DNA of 64,000 bases from Dallia pectoralis (lineage: Eukaryota; Chordata; Actinopteri; Esociformes; Umbridae). The translations under genes and the position numbers were made by a program. This document shows positions 11,521 to 23,093 of this stretch, in pieces. The first letter of the stretch is position 1. Every line of letters starts with the position of its first letter. The stretch spans positions 10,883,596 to 10,947,595 of the forward strand of contig CM055744.1 of the NCBI GenBank assembly GCA_029465975.1. Reading direction: 5' to 3'. The notes under the pieces are model-generated. The model was given only the letters and a program-made list of their open reading frames with translations. It made no database searches and was not told the DNA's origin.

Positions 11521-12775
11521 GACTATTAAAAGTTTATGGCCTAAATCTCTTTTCCATCGTCAACATTTATTTTATTTTTTTATGTTTGATTGTCCCCCCC
11601 TAAAAATAGTGAAGTTAGTGTCTGTGAGACAGATGATTGGTTCCTGACAGCCACAGTTCCAGAAAATTAGCTGGTTCATAAACTGTTGTACTTCCTGTTT
11701 TTCCTCCCCTTGATGAAGGATCCATTTTGAAACAGTGGGTGACTAGGGTGGGAGAGGTCAGTAATGATAATGCATCTGAATGGGACCTTAATGATTTTTT
11801 GCAACCCACACAATACATTGCAGTTTATTTTTGTGGTGGGCAGACAAAAACCCAAACAAAACAGGTAAAAGAAGGACTTCACAAGAAACCTTGTCTAGAA
11901 CTGGCTCAAGATTGACTACGAGATTTCTTAGTGATCACTGTGATCGCTTTGAAGTGTTAACCACACGTTAAAATTATAAGTGGAGCACACCAACCTATGC
12001 ACATTCATTTTCTGATATCCAATATGTGATTAAGGCACTTGCTTCATCACAGCGACTCTCAATGGACTCTGGACAACCTCCGAGAGACAGTGGATACCAT
12101 ACAGTTATTCAAAATGCAGCTTTTCTTTATCTTAATGCTAAAATAAAGGCAAGTCATTTCTGACCTTTTTACTTTATTTATGTGTTGAAACCAACAACAT
12201 TAACGTGAAAAATAAACATATAATTTCTCTGGAAAACAAAAAACTTGTGAAGATACTTTCTGCTTGAAATACAGCATTAAGTCTGTTTTGATAGCTCTCT
12301 ATCAACCTGGGCCTGTCCATGACATGAATCTTTATTTTTACAAGCCATTCCTTGGTTTATCGTTGTCATCTTGAATGGTTACGTTTTTCTTCAACTTCAG
12401 CTTTCCCACAGTGTGACACGACTTATGGTGATTGTGTTAAAAGTAGCCAACTGCAGAGCTTGATGAACGCTCAAGATTCTGAATTCAAATAAAACAGGAC
12501 ATCCACCGAACGTAAAACATAACTATATAAAAGAAAAATGCGCTACTTGCGACTTAATAATGTACAAAAAGACCTGCTACATGGACCACCGAACTCACCG
12601 ACACGGACATAACTTAAAATACAACAATGAAGCACAACATCATTGGGAACTGAGGGAATATATATACACTTACCAATTGGAATAATGGTTACCTGGTGTG
12701 AATAATTTGAACCGGACAGTCCGGTGTGTGTACGTGGTAGAAATGAAACCAGTGTTAAACAGAAAGTAACTAAAA
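11521..12775. other. unique AT-rich sequence
   Basis: A poly-T stretch and a C7 run lie near 11575-11600. No gene or known repeat is recognised. Confidence 0.5.
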
Positions 12776-13035
12776 GACCCTTCTAGTCGTCACAGTGACT
12801 AGCCCTTCTAGCGTCACAGTGACTAGCCCTTTTAGTCGTCACAGTGACTAGCCCTTCTAGTCGTCACAGTGACTAGCCCTTCTAGTCGTCACAGTGACTA
12901 GCCCTTCTAGCGTCACAGTGACTAGCCCTTCTAGTCGTCACAGTGACTAGCCCTTCTAGTCGTCACAGTGACTAGCCCTTCTAGTCGTCACAGTGACTAG
13001 CCCTTCTAGTCGTCACAGTGACTAGCCCTTCTAGA
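12776..13035. repeat. 25-bp minisatellite, about 10 copies
   Basis: The unit is CCCTTCTAGTCGTCACAGTG + ACTAG; two copies lack the GT of AGTCGTC. Every unit carries GTCACAGTGAC, two complementary 5-bp arms about a single central base. Confidence 0.95.
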
Positions 13036-13117
13036 CGTTACACAGAGGGCATTTGTTTCTCCTATCTTGACCATAGGCCCTATCCAATAGGATAATCTTG
13101 CTGACTCCCACATGCTT

Positions 13118-13207
13118 GACAGCCTATCCCCACAGCACAGACAGCCTACCCCACAGCACAGACAGCCTACCCCACAGCACAGACAGCCTACCCCACAGCA
13201 CAGACAG
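13118..13207. repeat. 21-bp minisatellite, 4 copies
   Basis: CAGACAGCCTACCCCACAGCA repeated; the first copy has TATCCC instead of TACCCC. Confidence 0.93.
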
Positions 13208-13789
13208 GTAGAGGACCAATTTCAGATCAGCCAAGGAGGTTGTGGAAAATAAGATGCTTCCCTAAACAAGTTTTCGTTTAGCAAAATAGTTATCTGTTTT
13301 TATTAAGTATTTGCGGTGTCGAGAGTCTTGAAGGTGTCATGCTCCCAGGGGACAACCACTCCCTTCTGCGTTTCTCACATAAGTTAAGAATTACCAAATC
13401 TGCAATTACCTCCACCTCGGATTGCAGCTCAAATTAATTATTCACTGAGTTCAAGTCTAAATTGTTCAGTGGATTACCAGATCACCCCAAGCATTACCTC
13501 TCGATTGACAGAAACTAGTTAATTGAGATGGTTCGAGATGAGTTTGACCGAAATAATAAAAAGCAGCCATTAAGAAATTCCATGTGAAGCTGGTTAGGAG
13601 AAGGCAAAGAGTATGCAAAGCATACATCGAGGCAAAGGGTGGATATTTATAAGAAAAATAATATGAATATGTATGTTTTTAACACTTTTCTAATATTTCG
13701 TAGTTTTGATGTCTTCACTATTATTCTCCAATGTGGAAAAGTAGGTGTGTCATATTGTTCCACTCGCACTGTGCATCATGTCCTGCATA
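13208..13789. other. unique sequence, nothing recognised
   Basis: AT-rich, no gene, RNA or repeat family identified. Confidence 0.5.
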
Positions 13790-13797
13790 CGGAGGTG

Positions 13798-13995
13798 CAG
13801 TGTTGCCAGATTGGAATAAAGATTTCCAGCCCAACTACAGCTTAAAACCCGCCCCTTTTAAAAAATACCAGCCCAAAATACATACTGTTATTGTAAAAAA
13901 CACATTTTAAAAACCCGCCCAATGCATTTTTCTCCGGTCAGACGTGACCAAAAGGAGCCCAATTGGGCGGGAACCCACCCCATCTGGCAACACTG
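13798..13995. mobile_element. hAT-type miniature element with 8-bp TSD
   Basis: Terminal inverted repeats are CAGTGTTGCCAGAT at the left and the exact complement ATCTGGCAACACTG at the right. They are flanked by a perfect 8-bp direct repeat CGGAGGTG (13790-13797 and 13996-14003). The 198-bp interior has no transposase. It holds repeated AGCCCAA and ACCCGCCC blocks near both ends. An 8-bp duplication with a CAGTG-type TIR is diagnostic of the hAT superfamily (established knowledge). The intact duplication suggests limited decay since insertion. Confidence 0.9.
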
Positions 13996-14003
13996 CGGAG
14001 GTG

Positions 14004-14784
14004 TTGTGCATCAGAGGACGCTGGACATCTCGACCAACATACCTGGTCGCTCCAGACAGCACACCATTCATATTCGCAGCTGTACTTGAAAATGTGCAGA
14101 ATGAGATTATAACAAGTAATACAATGTTTCATTGCATTGTTGAGTACACGTCCGTATATCAAAATGGGCTATTTCAGCATTTGTTTGACTCCAGGCTTAT
14201 CCATCATTTTAAAGTGTGTACCTGGGCACTATTTCGGATCTGGCTGTCAATTACAGGGCTACCGAATTCTTTGAGTGCTGAAGCGAGCAGACACAGGGAG
14301 CAGACACATGACAAGTGTTCGACGCCCTGGAAGACATTTATTAACAGAATTCACAGAGGAACATCTTAAAACAAAATGTAAAACCGGCTGTGGAGTGGAC
14401 GCTGCTTCGTCTGGGTCAGCTTCAGCAGTACAGGTTTTTGGGGTGACCAGCCGACAAACCTCAGATGACCTCTGCACTGCCTGTTTTTAGCCCTCGCCAC
14501 TGTTCGACTAGAGGTTACAGGTCACGGGGTCAGAACATTCTGCAGTCTCCACTATGTTTCCACCTCTCTCTTCCCTGTTCCCCAGTCATGTGCAACTAAA
14601 TTAGGGCCTGATGGGGAGCATGTGTGCCTGGTTTAAGGGAAGCTGCCAATCTGTGTTCAGGCGCATTTGGTCAACACAATGGTGTTGGCTCGATGCTGGT
14701 GCAGGAGAGGGAACTTCTAAACCACATCCCCCCCCCCCCATAAGCATCAGGATGCAGGACGGATGGGGTGTAATAACAGTCACT
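14004..14784. other. unique sequence, nothing recognised
   Basis: Overlapping ORFs on both strands (13938-14490) show no domain and partly overlap the hAT element. A C10 run lies near 14730. No gene called. Confidence 0.45.
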
Positions 14785-14910
14785 TGAACCTGGTCATTGC
14801 TCCTTTTTTCTGCAATCTGCTCACACATCTAGACACTGCTTCTGTGGACTATTCAAATACATATTACACATTCTATATTTACCCAGCACATATGCCCACT
14901 AGGCAGGGCC
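14785..14910 (+). mobile_element. LINE 3'-UTR-like fragment
   Basis: CATTGCTCCTTTTTTCTGCA, ATCTGCTCACACATCTAGAC and GGACTATTCAAATACATATT match, in reverse complement, the block at about 47990-48100 that lies just beyond the 3' end of the LINE fragment at 48.47-49.11 kb. The shared length is roughly 110 bp with moderate divergence. I infer a 3'-UTR fragment of the same LINE family, here in + orientation. Confidence 0.55.
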
Positions 14911-15212
14911 ACTTGACTGTTCGTGTTGCGTATAATTGCAGGAAATAACCTTTTCAAAGAGGTTGGTTCACCTGGAAGTTGAATGACTTTTTCCGTGGGC
15001 CGAACATCCTAATGAACCCCAAAATAACACTGTTTGTAAACAGTTCCTTAACCACTTGCTTGAGTCAATGGGCACCGTATCGTAATGTCAGAGGTACAAA
15101 ACTGAGGAATAAAAACCTTCTCTGGAACAGAGCAGTGGTACATGCAAGGTTTGCTCTATCCTGTGTGCTGACACACCTTTAACAGATGAGACCCTGGGTT
15201 TGCATCTCTCAT

Positions 15213-15288
15213 TGTGCCATGTGTGTGTGTGTGTGTGTGTGTGTGGGTGTGTGTGTGTTTGTATGTGTATGTGTTGTGTGTGTGTCAT
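15213..15288. repeat. imperfect (GT)n microsatellite
   Basis: GT tracts interrupted by GGGT, TTTGTA and TGTTG. Confidence 0.9.
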
Positions 15289-15391
15289 GTGCAGCATTTG
15301 AACAGCTATTTCAAATATTGTACAAGGGTAAAGTCGGCCGGGATAATTCAATTGATTTCCAGTATCGTTGGACAGAGACCTTGTTCCCTGG

Positions 15392-15515
<124 letters not shown>

Positions 15516-15678
15516 GCCCATGTCTATAGTGGGTACATGAGGATGTGGGGGTTGTGTAGGACGTGTTGCTGAGATAGTGTTGATGTAATTAGTGATGTGC
15601 CAGGTTGGTCTGTCCTGCCTGTGTGATTTACTGCTTCTGCTGTTGTTCCTTTAGACTACACTGACTGCAATGGTAGTT

Positions 15679-15721
15679 CGCACACACACATACTCACACA
15701 CGCACGCACACACGCACTCAC
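15679..15721. repeat. imperfect (CA)n microsatellite
   Basis: CACACACACATACTCACACA type sequence with CGCA interruptions. Confidence 0.85.
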
Positions 15722-15789
15722 AGAAAGATAGACAAGGCAATGCTGACCCCAGTGACCAATGCCCACAGTAGAGATCACAGTAGAATAGA

Positions 15790-16122
15790 TGAGCCAAAAC
15801 ATTATGACCACATAATACTGTTGGTCCTCTGTGTGCGTCAAAGCAGGCCTGTCTCGACCGGGGCGTTGATTTGCCAAGGTCCCTGAAGGTGTCCTTTGGT
15901 AACTGGATACCAAGACATTACGAGCAGCTCTTGTGAATTGTGAGGCGGAGCTGCTGTTGTGTGGGGCGCTGTGTCTGGTGACACGTTCCTCCTGTAACCA
16001 CCATTAAGATGTTCTGTGCCACAGTAGACACGATTGTTCGCTTACCGTGTAAGCTACCCATACCTTGAGCCTTTTGTAAGGAGATGATCAATTATTCGCT
16101 TCACCTGTGAATGGTCATCATT
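15790..16122 (-). mobile_element. internally deleted Tc1/mariner element
   Basis: The left end AGCCAAAACATTATGACCAC and the right end TTCACCTGTGAATGGTCAT are the recognisable termini of the fish Tc1 family ending '...CATAATGTTTTGGCTCAT'. Between them only the transposase 3' end remains (reverse complement of the sequence around the stop, e.g. GGTCCCTGAAGGTGTCCTTT), so about 1 kb of a normal 1.2-1.3 kb element is missing. The transposase ran on the minus strand. It belongs to the same family as the 22.2 kb copy and the right half of the 33.7 kb composite. Confidence 0.8.
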
Positions 16123-19100
16123 GTTGTGGATGTTTATGTGGATAAGGCTTTTTTGTCGAAGTACTCTATTTGTATTCCCTCTCCTCATTCCTGAATTATT
16201 ACACAGTTCGGTGGTGCTGACGGAAATTCTGAGTATTTCCAAACAAGCGTTTGTGAAAACAGTTCGGATTCTTCCTGAGCGTGTTCCTTCGTTAGCTGTA
16301 AGCACACAGCGATGTGCAGAACAGTCCACCGTATGGCACGGACAGGGACAGGAGCCGCGTGGCTGGACTAAATGGTGAGGAGCGCAGCATCAGATGGGTG
16401 AAATTCAACTGCCACTTTCAATGTCGATCACATATGGGCCACACGCACCAACCAGCAACCTGCTAGGCAGCGCCATGGCACCGCATCTGGGGAAGAGATG
16501 AAATGAAAGCAAGAAGGGACATTTGTTTATGACCCTGTGCAAAACAGCACGGCAGAGGGATATATAATAACTAAATGCATAGTTGTATCGCAATTTGAGA
16601 CTACTGGAGTGAGAGAAAATAAGTGTACGCAGACCAGGGCTGCGGCGCCGGAAAACTCCCCAACTGTCTTTGATGTCAAATCAGGATTGATCGATGGAGG
16701 TATCTGTCACTGTCTGTCACCACGGCAGCTGGAATCAAGGTTTCATGTTTCAATCCAACCTCTCCATAGACTTTTCAAGTTGAATACGAATTCTGTAACG
16801 CCGTCTACCGAATCTGACTGAAGTTTCCGTCACTTTATCACATTATCATGCAGGGACATTTTTGACTGATTTTGCCAAACTGACCAAATGTTTTAATTAT
16901 GATAAGTAAAGTTTATATTCAGTTTTTTGGTCAAAGATACATTGAAAGTGTTTGTTAAGACGCAACACAGCGAGTGCATCCATTGGGAGTATACACCCCA
17001 CAGGAGAATGTGTGTAGATCAATGGCCTGCCTGGCTGGTCATGTAGCCGGTTTAAAATCGCCTCTGCGTTGTGTCTTTCTTCGGCGTATAGATGACTCAA
17101 GGATCGCGGATTTTCTTTTTGAGTTTTTATTCTGATAAAACAAGTTACAAAATCCAAAGATAAAACTGTGTCCTGTCCCAATACATTCCCAAAAGCTTTC
17201 TCTGTAAAATATGAAGTTACAACACAGAACAAAATAGATATTAATAATTAAGCTATCCCAACGATGAAACGTAGTTTGGTTTGTAGTTGCTAGTTAACTC
17301 ACATAGTACTTCCTAATCACAAAATGTGAAAGACATAAATAACTAAAATACATACATTTGTCAATATCATTGCGTGTTTGTGGCTATATAAACCGTATAC
17401 ATTTGTTTAAACATTTAAAATAGATGAGTATTATCTTGGGACAATATTGACTACCTACCTCTTGAACATGCAGAATAGAATGGGAAGAGGTAAGGGAGGG
17501 GCAGGGGATATTTGGGAGGAAAACCCAAAAATACAGATGTGCTACATTAAATAGGGCAATGACACCAACAAATGGGATTCATACTAAAATCTGCCATGGG
17601 AACCATTATGAGTTTGTGTAATTATCTCCATTAATATTTAAAACTTGTTACAGTCACATGACACTGACATTTTTTTTCTGATCTGTACTTTTGTTAAAAA
17701 ATGCTGCCAAACAGTGGGTGCTGTGAAAAGTGAAAAGCATGCGTGTTTGTTACCCCTCATATATCTGTGTTTGCAACTTTACCCTCATCTACTAACAAAG
17801 AGTATGTTTATTTACTTTCGCCAGGTGGCAGTAAAGAGACACATTTTTTAGCATGGAATCACTTGCCTTCATGGTTTGAAGAAACAGACAAAAAAGAATA
17901 CTGTTCACCTTGTGTCATCATGACAGGCATGTGTGAAGGTTTCTTATCACATGGCCCAGTCACTCTCCATCGGCGACTCTCAGCTCACTCCTCTTCCCAT
18001 CTTGGTAGTGCTCTCTGGCCACCACTGTCTGACCAGGGAACTTTGTAGTGCATCACTTTTGACCAAAGCCTTATTAGCAATGGTTAAATGTGGCAAACAG
18101 TGTTTGGAAAACCGTGTTGCAGGTGAGGCTGAGTCATATTTTCCACAACAGTCACTAAGGAGCAGTAGCACATTTGGCCATAATTGCTGTACATATAAGA
18201 GCCAGCATTTGTGTGTGCTGACAGACTGATACGGATGGCAACCCTAAACAGCTGTGGCTTGGCTGTTAACTGAGAGAGAGAGCTGGGACCAACATGCTCA
18301 AATATAACCATAGAACATTAATATTTCAAAATTGTTTACTGAGAAAAGAGCTTTGAATCATCTTGGGGTGATCTGGAGTTCCTTCCTGAAGCTACAACGG
18401 CCTTTTAAAGCAACAGTGTAAACCAGCTTTACACAATTATCTTAGAGTAATGACCATGAATTAAATTTGAACAAATGTCAACAAAAAATATCATAAAGAT
18501 GTGACATTTATTTTAAGGTTGTTGTCTTTAATGCTTTAGATGCCAAATTCTGAAATGTGCGTTTGTTTTTTCTCATAACATAGGGATACAAGAATTGTCC
18601 CCTAAGATATTAGAATGTTTGGGGCCCAATTTTTGGACAAAATAAATGCTTTGCTGTCATTTATTCATGAGTAAGGGGAGCCTAAATGTTTAGTAATTGA
18701 GAAAGCGCAAAAGGGATAAGTATGAGCACAGTAGGCTATACATCAAGCCAATGTTAGGATTCACAATGTGCATGTATATAAAGGGTCTGACATTAATCAA
18801 ACAACTGATTTTATAGCATTTTTAGGGTACCACCTTTTATCTAAATATTATTTTTTATTAAGCGTAATGCTTGCCTGGTTTATTATGGTTGTGTGTCGTT
18901 TTAAGTATGCCCTTTAATAGCTATGGTTTATAGAAATTTAGCTCAGCTTAGCCTAGTGTCGAGCAAGACCAATGTCTGAGATAATTACAATATCGTGGTC
19001 TACTGACTGCAAACATCTAGAATACTGATGAGAATAGTTTAACAATCATCTCATCCATAAGCCACCCCCTTGCTTATAACATACAATTACGACTAGAGTT

Positions 19101-19299
19101 AAAACCAAAAAAATCTTACTGTATTTGGGGAAAACGTTTATTGTAGGCCGAATATCTGAATATCTGCAAACTTTTATTATTGACTTTCATTGGGCTTATG
19201 TGTATTATTCTGCAATTTACAAAAAGTCCAAAATAAATAAATCAGCAAGATATTCAAGTAATGACGCTGTTAAATTGTTTTGCAAAACACTGATTTAGG
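16123..19299. other. unique AT-rich flank upstream of the predicted promoter
   Basis: About 3.2 kb without tandem arrays or recognisable transposons. Short ORFs occur on both strands (for example 16897-17232 minus and 17743-18048 plus); none shows a domain I recognise. It is one of the few long array-free stretches in the window. Confidence 0.5.
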
Positions 19300-19560
19300 A
19301 ACAAGTATAACGGTACATGTCGAGTCGATATGTCTGAAGAGCGAGAAAATTGGACTCGGTGCGCGTCTTTACGCACAGAGGGATTGGGGAGAGGGAGAGA
19401 GAGAGAGAGAGGGGGAGAGAGAGAGGGGGGAGAGAGAGGGGGAGAGGAGAGGGGGATAGAGGGAGAGGGGTTGGGGGGGGAGAGGGGTTGGGGGAGGGAG
19501 AGAGGAGTTGGGGGAGAGGAGAAACCAGCTACACAGTTTCTTTTTAACCAACCTCTCGAG
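19300..19560 (+). promoter_or_regulatory. probable promoter with GA-rich tract
   Basis: A GA-rich strand (19391-19525: AGAGAGAGAGGGGGAGAGAG and GGGGTTGGGGGAGAG motifs) follows a CpG-containing stretch (ACTCGGTGCGCGTCTTTACG). It lies directly upstream of the leader and start codon below. No canonical TATA box is obvious. GA-rich, TATA-less promoters are common in vertebrate developmental genes (general knowledge). The transcription start cannot be placed from sequence alone. Confidence 0.4.
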
Positions 19561-19669
19561 CTGCGAGTGGAACAGAGGAGGCTCTACTGATCTTCATTAT
19601 CAGCGGAGGTGCCTTCGCCTCGGAAACTTCGCGACTTCCTCTCCAGAGCGGCGCTCCTGCAACTGAACT

Positions 19670-19726
19670 ATGGATATGCATCAGGCTGACGAAGAGGAGC
19701 GGAGAAGCGAAATCTACAATTACTAG
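19670..19726 (+). CDS. upstream ORF 1 in the leader (18 codons)
   Basis: ATG GAT ATG CAT ... TAC TAG encodes MDMHQADEEERRSEIYNY, ending about 200 bases before the main ATG. A second, 7-codon uORF (MLTPGGS) lies at 19871-19894. If the leader is transcribed as predicted, both would be read before the main start and could dampen translation. The link to regulation is inference. Confidence 0.3.
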   Translation: MDMHQADEEERRSEIYNY

Positions 19727-19929
19727 TCCCGATCTAGAAAATACACTTATAAGTACTTCTTGCATCCAAACTTTTTGGGGACATTAGTTTTTCTACTGTG
19801 TGGTCTGCCTGTTGGATTGGGTGCGCTCCCTGCCTGCCTCCCTCCCTGCCAGCCATCGCTGCGGGTGTATATGTTAACTCCAGGAGGCTCGTAGTGTCTG
19901 GGTGGTCCGCGACTGGAAGGTGCTGCAAT

Positions 19930-19983
19930 ATGAAGGTGATCGGTTGGATCATTTGGATCCTCTCCCAGTGGATTCTACACAAG
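19930..19983 (+). CDS. first coding exon, signal-peptide-like, gene unidentified
   Basis: The ATG at 19930 has A at -3 and is followed by 18 codons, MKVIGWIIWILSQWILHK. The AAG|GTAAGAA donor at 19983/19984 is an excellent vertebrate consensus and leaves phase 0. The encoded peptide has a basic residue at position 2 and a hydrophobic Trp/Ile/Leu core (residues 3-16), as expected for the start of a signal peptide of a secreted or membrane protein. The frame stays open upstream to 19798 but without an ATG, so 19930 is the first in-frame start. Supporting context is the GA-rich, CpG-bearing upstream region. I do not recognise the gene. No later exon can be assigned in the window, implying an intron of more than 44 kb, as in many neural adhesion or receptor genes (inference). 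Confidence 0.5.
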
Positions 19984-20509
19984 GTAAGAACTATAGGACA
20001 CCGGACAGTGAGTAAATAGGCACGTGTAGGATATTGGATCAACTTAATGCAATATTGCTCTTTGCTTTTACTTGTTTTCGAGAAAAACGACCGAGATCTG
20101 GACTCTAAATTGTGGTTACCAAAGTATTCCAGAATAAATTGGAATTATTTTTTCAAACAGGTTCAATTCCTAGGAGCGCAATACATTTAAGTCCGTCTCA
20201 TTCCTAATAGTTCCTAATATTCACCAGAAAGATATAGCCCACACTTCTGTCAGACAATTCAATGCACGAATGTGAGAACGCAGCATTTAATTTGTAAAAA
20301 ACCTAAACTTAAATAAAAGTTATTGGTGTTCGGCTCTTGCCGCAACATATTCGTCATATAATTAGCTTTTTTTAACAGCTGTGAGTTGAGCTTTTGTATT
20401 ATGGGAGGATTAGTGAAGCAAGACGTTGCTCACATTCTGAAGCGCTACATGCGTTCCCGCGCTCAGTCTGCCACGCGCTGTAGCTCGCTCGTCTGAGTTC
20501 CGGTGGTGA
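19984..20509 (+). other. start of predicted intron 1, CpG-bearing
   Basis: Begins with the GTAAGAA donor. 20435-20515 is relatively CpG-rich (GCGTTCCCGCGCTC, CACGCGCTGTAGCTCGCTCG), consistent with the downstream shoulder of a promoter CpG island. No exon recognised. Confidence 0.4.
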
Positions 20510-20905
20510 AGCGGCAGACACAGCTCGTGCTCCTCACCAGCTCACAGCTCGAGCTCCTCACAGCTCACAGGCTTGTGCTCCTCACCAGCTCGAGCTCCTC
20601 ACCAGCTCACAGCTCGAGCTCCTCACAGCTCACAGGCTTGTGCTCCTCACCAGCTCGAGCTCCTCACCAGCTCACAGCTCGAGCTCCTCACAGCTCACAG
20701 GCTTGTGCTCCTCACCAGCTCGAGCTCCTCACCAGCTCACAGCTCGAGCTCCTCACAGCTCACAGGCTTGTGCTCCTCACCAGCTCGTGCTCCTCACCAG
20801 CTCACAGCTCGAGCTCCTCACAGCTCACAGGCTTGTGCTCCTCACCAGCTCGTGCTCCTCACCAGCTCACAGCTCGAGCTCCTCACCAGCTCACAGCTCG
20901 AGGTC
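20510..20905. repeat. 65-bp minisatellite built from 20-26-bp subunits
   Basis: Subunits alternate between GAGCTCCTCACCAGCTCACA and CACAGGCTTGTGCTCCTCAC. The marker CAGGCTTG recurs at 20568, 20633, 20698, 20763 and 20828, an exact 65-bp spacing. The array is rich in GAGCTC palindromes and AGCT. It lies about 0.5 kb inside the predicted intron 1. Three + frames remain open; they are artefacts. Confidence 0.95.
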
Positions 20906-22215
20906 CTCGCTGACTCAATTATGCCCTCTGAGCGTTGCGCTTACCCACTTATGCATCCCGCTGTTATCTATTTATCGACTTGCGCTTGCAGCAACTTCCT
21001 TTAATTTTTCTTCAGAAGTTAAACAAGCCCGCGGCATGTTTTATCTCGACATCGCTATACTAAGCAAATAGTTGGTGGGTTGTTTAAAGTGTGGTTGTGT
21101 GTGCGTGTATTGCGTGTATGCAAGTCGCTCAGACTCACTAGTTAAAGCACGAGATTCAGCACTCTTGAATGTATGGCAAGAATCCAAACGGAAGTTTGTT
21201 TTATGGGGAAAGTTGTTGGTCCTCATTGGAGTATATATAGTTTAATGATGGGGAGTCTAAATGTTACAACCTATCACATCCATTGTATCCATGGCACCAG
21301 CTTCACCACATAATCTGCGACGGGTCTTCAAGGCTTATAACAATACTCCCACTATGTAGTGGCTAAAGGAGCGACATGAGATGTTGGTGTGCATATAGCA
21401 GATAACATTGTTTCACCTAATATCCTTATTGAAATAAATTTGTGAAATGTTATTAGCCTGAGCGGAAGAGGTCAATGCAAGTATGCCTATGGCTGGGGTC
21501 TCTCTAACAAGTCCATGTGTACCTATGTGTAATAAAGAGTATTTGTTAAGGATAGTCCACCAAACTCTGGATACAATTAGCATTAGCAAAATGTTATAAA
21601 TGTCAAATGTGTATCAGAAATGGCAAGCTTGACATCCTTGCCATTAGCCTTTATGGTCTTATATATATATATAGGATCGCACAGGACCAGATGCACTTGA
21701 GAAGAGGCGTTACGATTAAAATTGTATTGCTTTCTCTCAGATCCAAGTATTTGTTTCCTTTCTTTTCTTCTGATATAATGTAATCCATGACATTAAGTCA
21801 GAACATCCGATTTCCTTGTTTATATGAGAATAAATAAATAAAAAATAAGATAAATAATCAACAAACAGAAAATAAATATATTTTATATCATATTATATTT
21901 TACATTATACATTATAAAGTAAATTAATTTTTCTTTAGAGGATAGATTGTTTTGATCGGTCTCCTTTTGAGCTGTATATTTACCAGGTATAATAAATAAA
22001 ACATGTGCCGTATTTACTGTTTAAATTATGGGCCAGGGTAAGTTGGAGGGAGAGATAAGATATGAATGTTTCTGTTTTCAAATTAGATAAGAAGACACGT
22101 AGCTTTCAAGATTTTGTATTTTATAACAGGTTGAAGACCAGATGTAGGTACCGTATCAGCAGTAAACCATCAACACACACTAAACCGCCTACACATACAC
22201 AGATGAGACCACTCA
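20906..22215. other. unique sequence, AT-rich toward the right
   Basis: A short (TA)n tract lies at about 21659-21673 and an A/T-dominated block at 21825-21930. No gene recognised. Confidence 0.5.
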
Positions 22216-22217
22216 CT

Positions 22218-22905
22218 CAGACCAAAACATTATGACCACTCAATGGTTAAGCAAATAATGTGGAGCATCTCCAAATTGTTATGGCCAGAAGACTGGTTCG
22301 TAGCATCTCTGTAATGACAAGGCTTCTGAGGTGCTCCCGTTCAGCAGTGGTGAGTACCTACTACCTAGCCACAGTAGTTCGAGAAGGGACCAAACACAAA
22401 CCGCTAGGGACTAGGGTTTTGGGTTCCCAAGGCTCATAGATACAACAAAGGCACACAGGCCAACACACCTGGTCCGAACTGACCACCTGGTCCACTGTGG
22501 TACAAGTCACCGAAATATTAATGATGGTTATGGGAGGAATGTGTCACACCCAGTGCATCACACCCTGCTGTGTGCGGGGCTAAGTAGATGCAGAGTTGTC
22601 GTAGTGCCAATGATGAAAGCACCCACAACGGGTATGTGAGCATCAGAACTGGACTACGGAGCAGTGGAATAAGGTGGTCTGGTCTGCTGTTTTCCTATAT
22701 ATATATATATATTGTGGACAGCCGTGTATGTATGCGCCTATTACCTGGGAAAGTGATGGCATCAAGATGCACTGAGGGGCGATAACAAGCCGATGGAGGG
22801 AGTGTGAGGCTCTTGATAATGTTCTGCTGGGGAACCTTGGGTCCATGCATTTATGTGGATGTCAAGTTAACACGTGCCACCTGCATAAACATTGTTGCAG
22901 ATCGT
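22218..22905 (+). mobile_element. decayed Tc1 transposon, 5' half; transposase pseudogene
   Basis: The element starts ACCAAAACATTATGACCAC, a terminus of the same family as at 15.8 kb. It continues through recognisable transposase coding blocks: GTGCTCCCGTTCAGCAGTGG, TTAATGATGGTTATGGGAGG, GAGCAGTGGAATAAGGTGGT and TGTTCTGCTGGGGAACCTTG. A short deletion removes the codons around the first catalytic aspartate (the WSDES block is now WSG), and a (TA)n tract has grown beside it at about 22696-22713. The copy stops near the CATTGTTGCAGATC block, so the second Asp and the Glu of the DD34E triad are absent. Frameshifts are scattered throughout. It is non-functional. Confidence 0.85.
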
Positions 22906-23093
22906 TGTAAGTGGAAATGTTAGTAATACTACCACTGTGGGAACGTCATGCTTAATCAAGAAGTCATGATGGTGTGTGTGGTATATACCCAGGCCCAGAG
23001 CTGCTGTACGCCCAACACACCGCAGAGTGCCAGGTATCAGCACTAAGCTGTGATATAATTGCCATATACAACAACACTATACAGTGTCTACAG

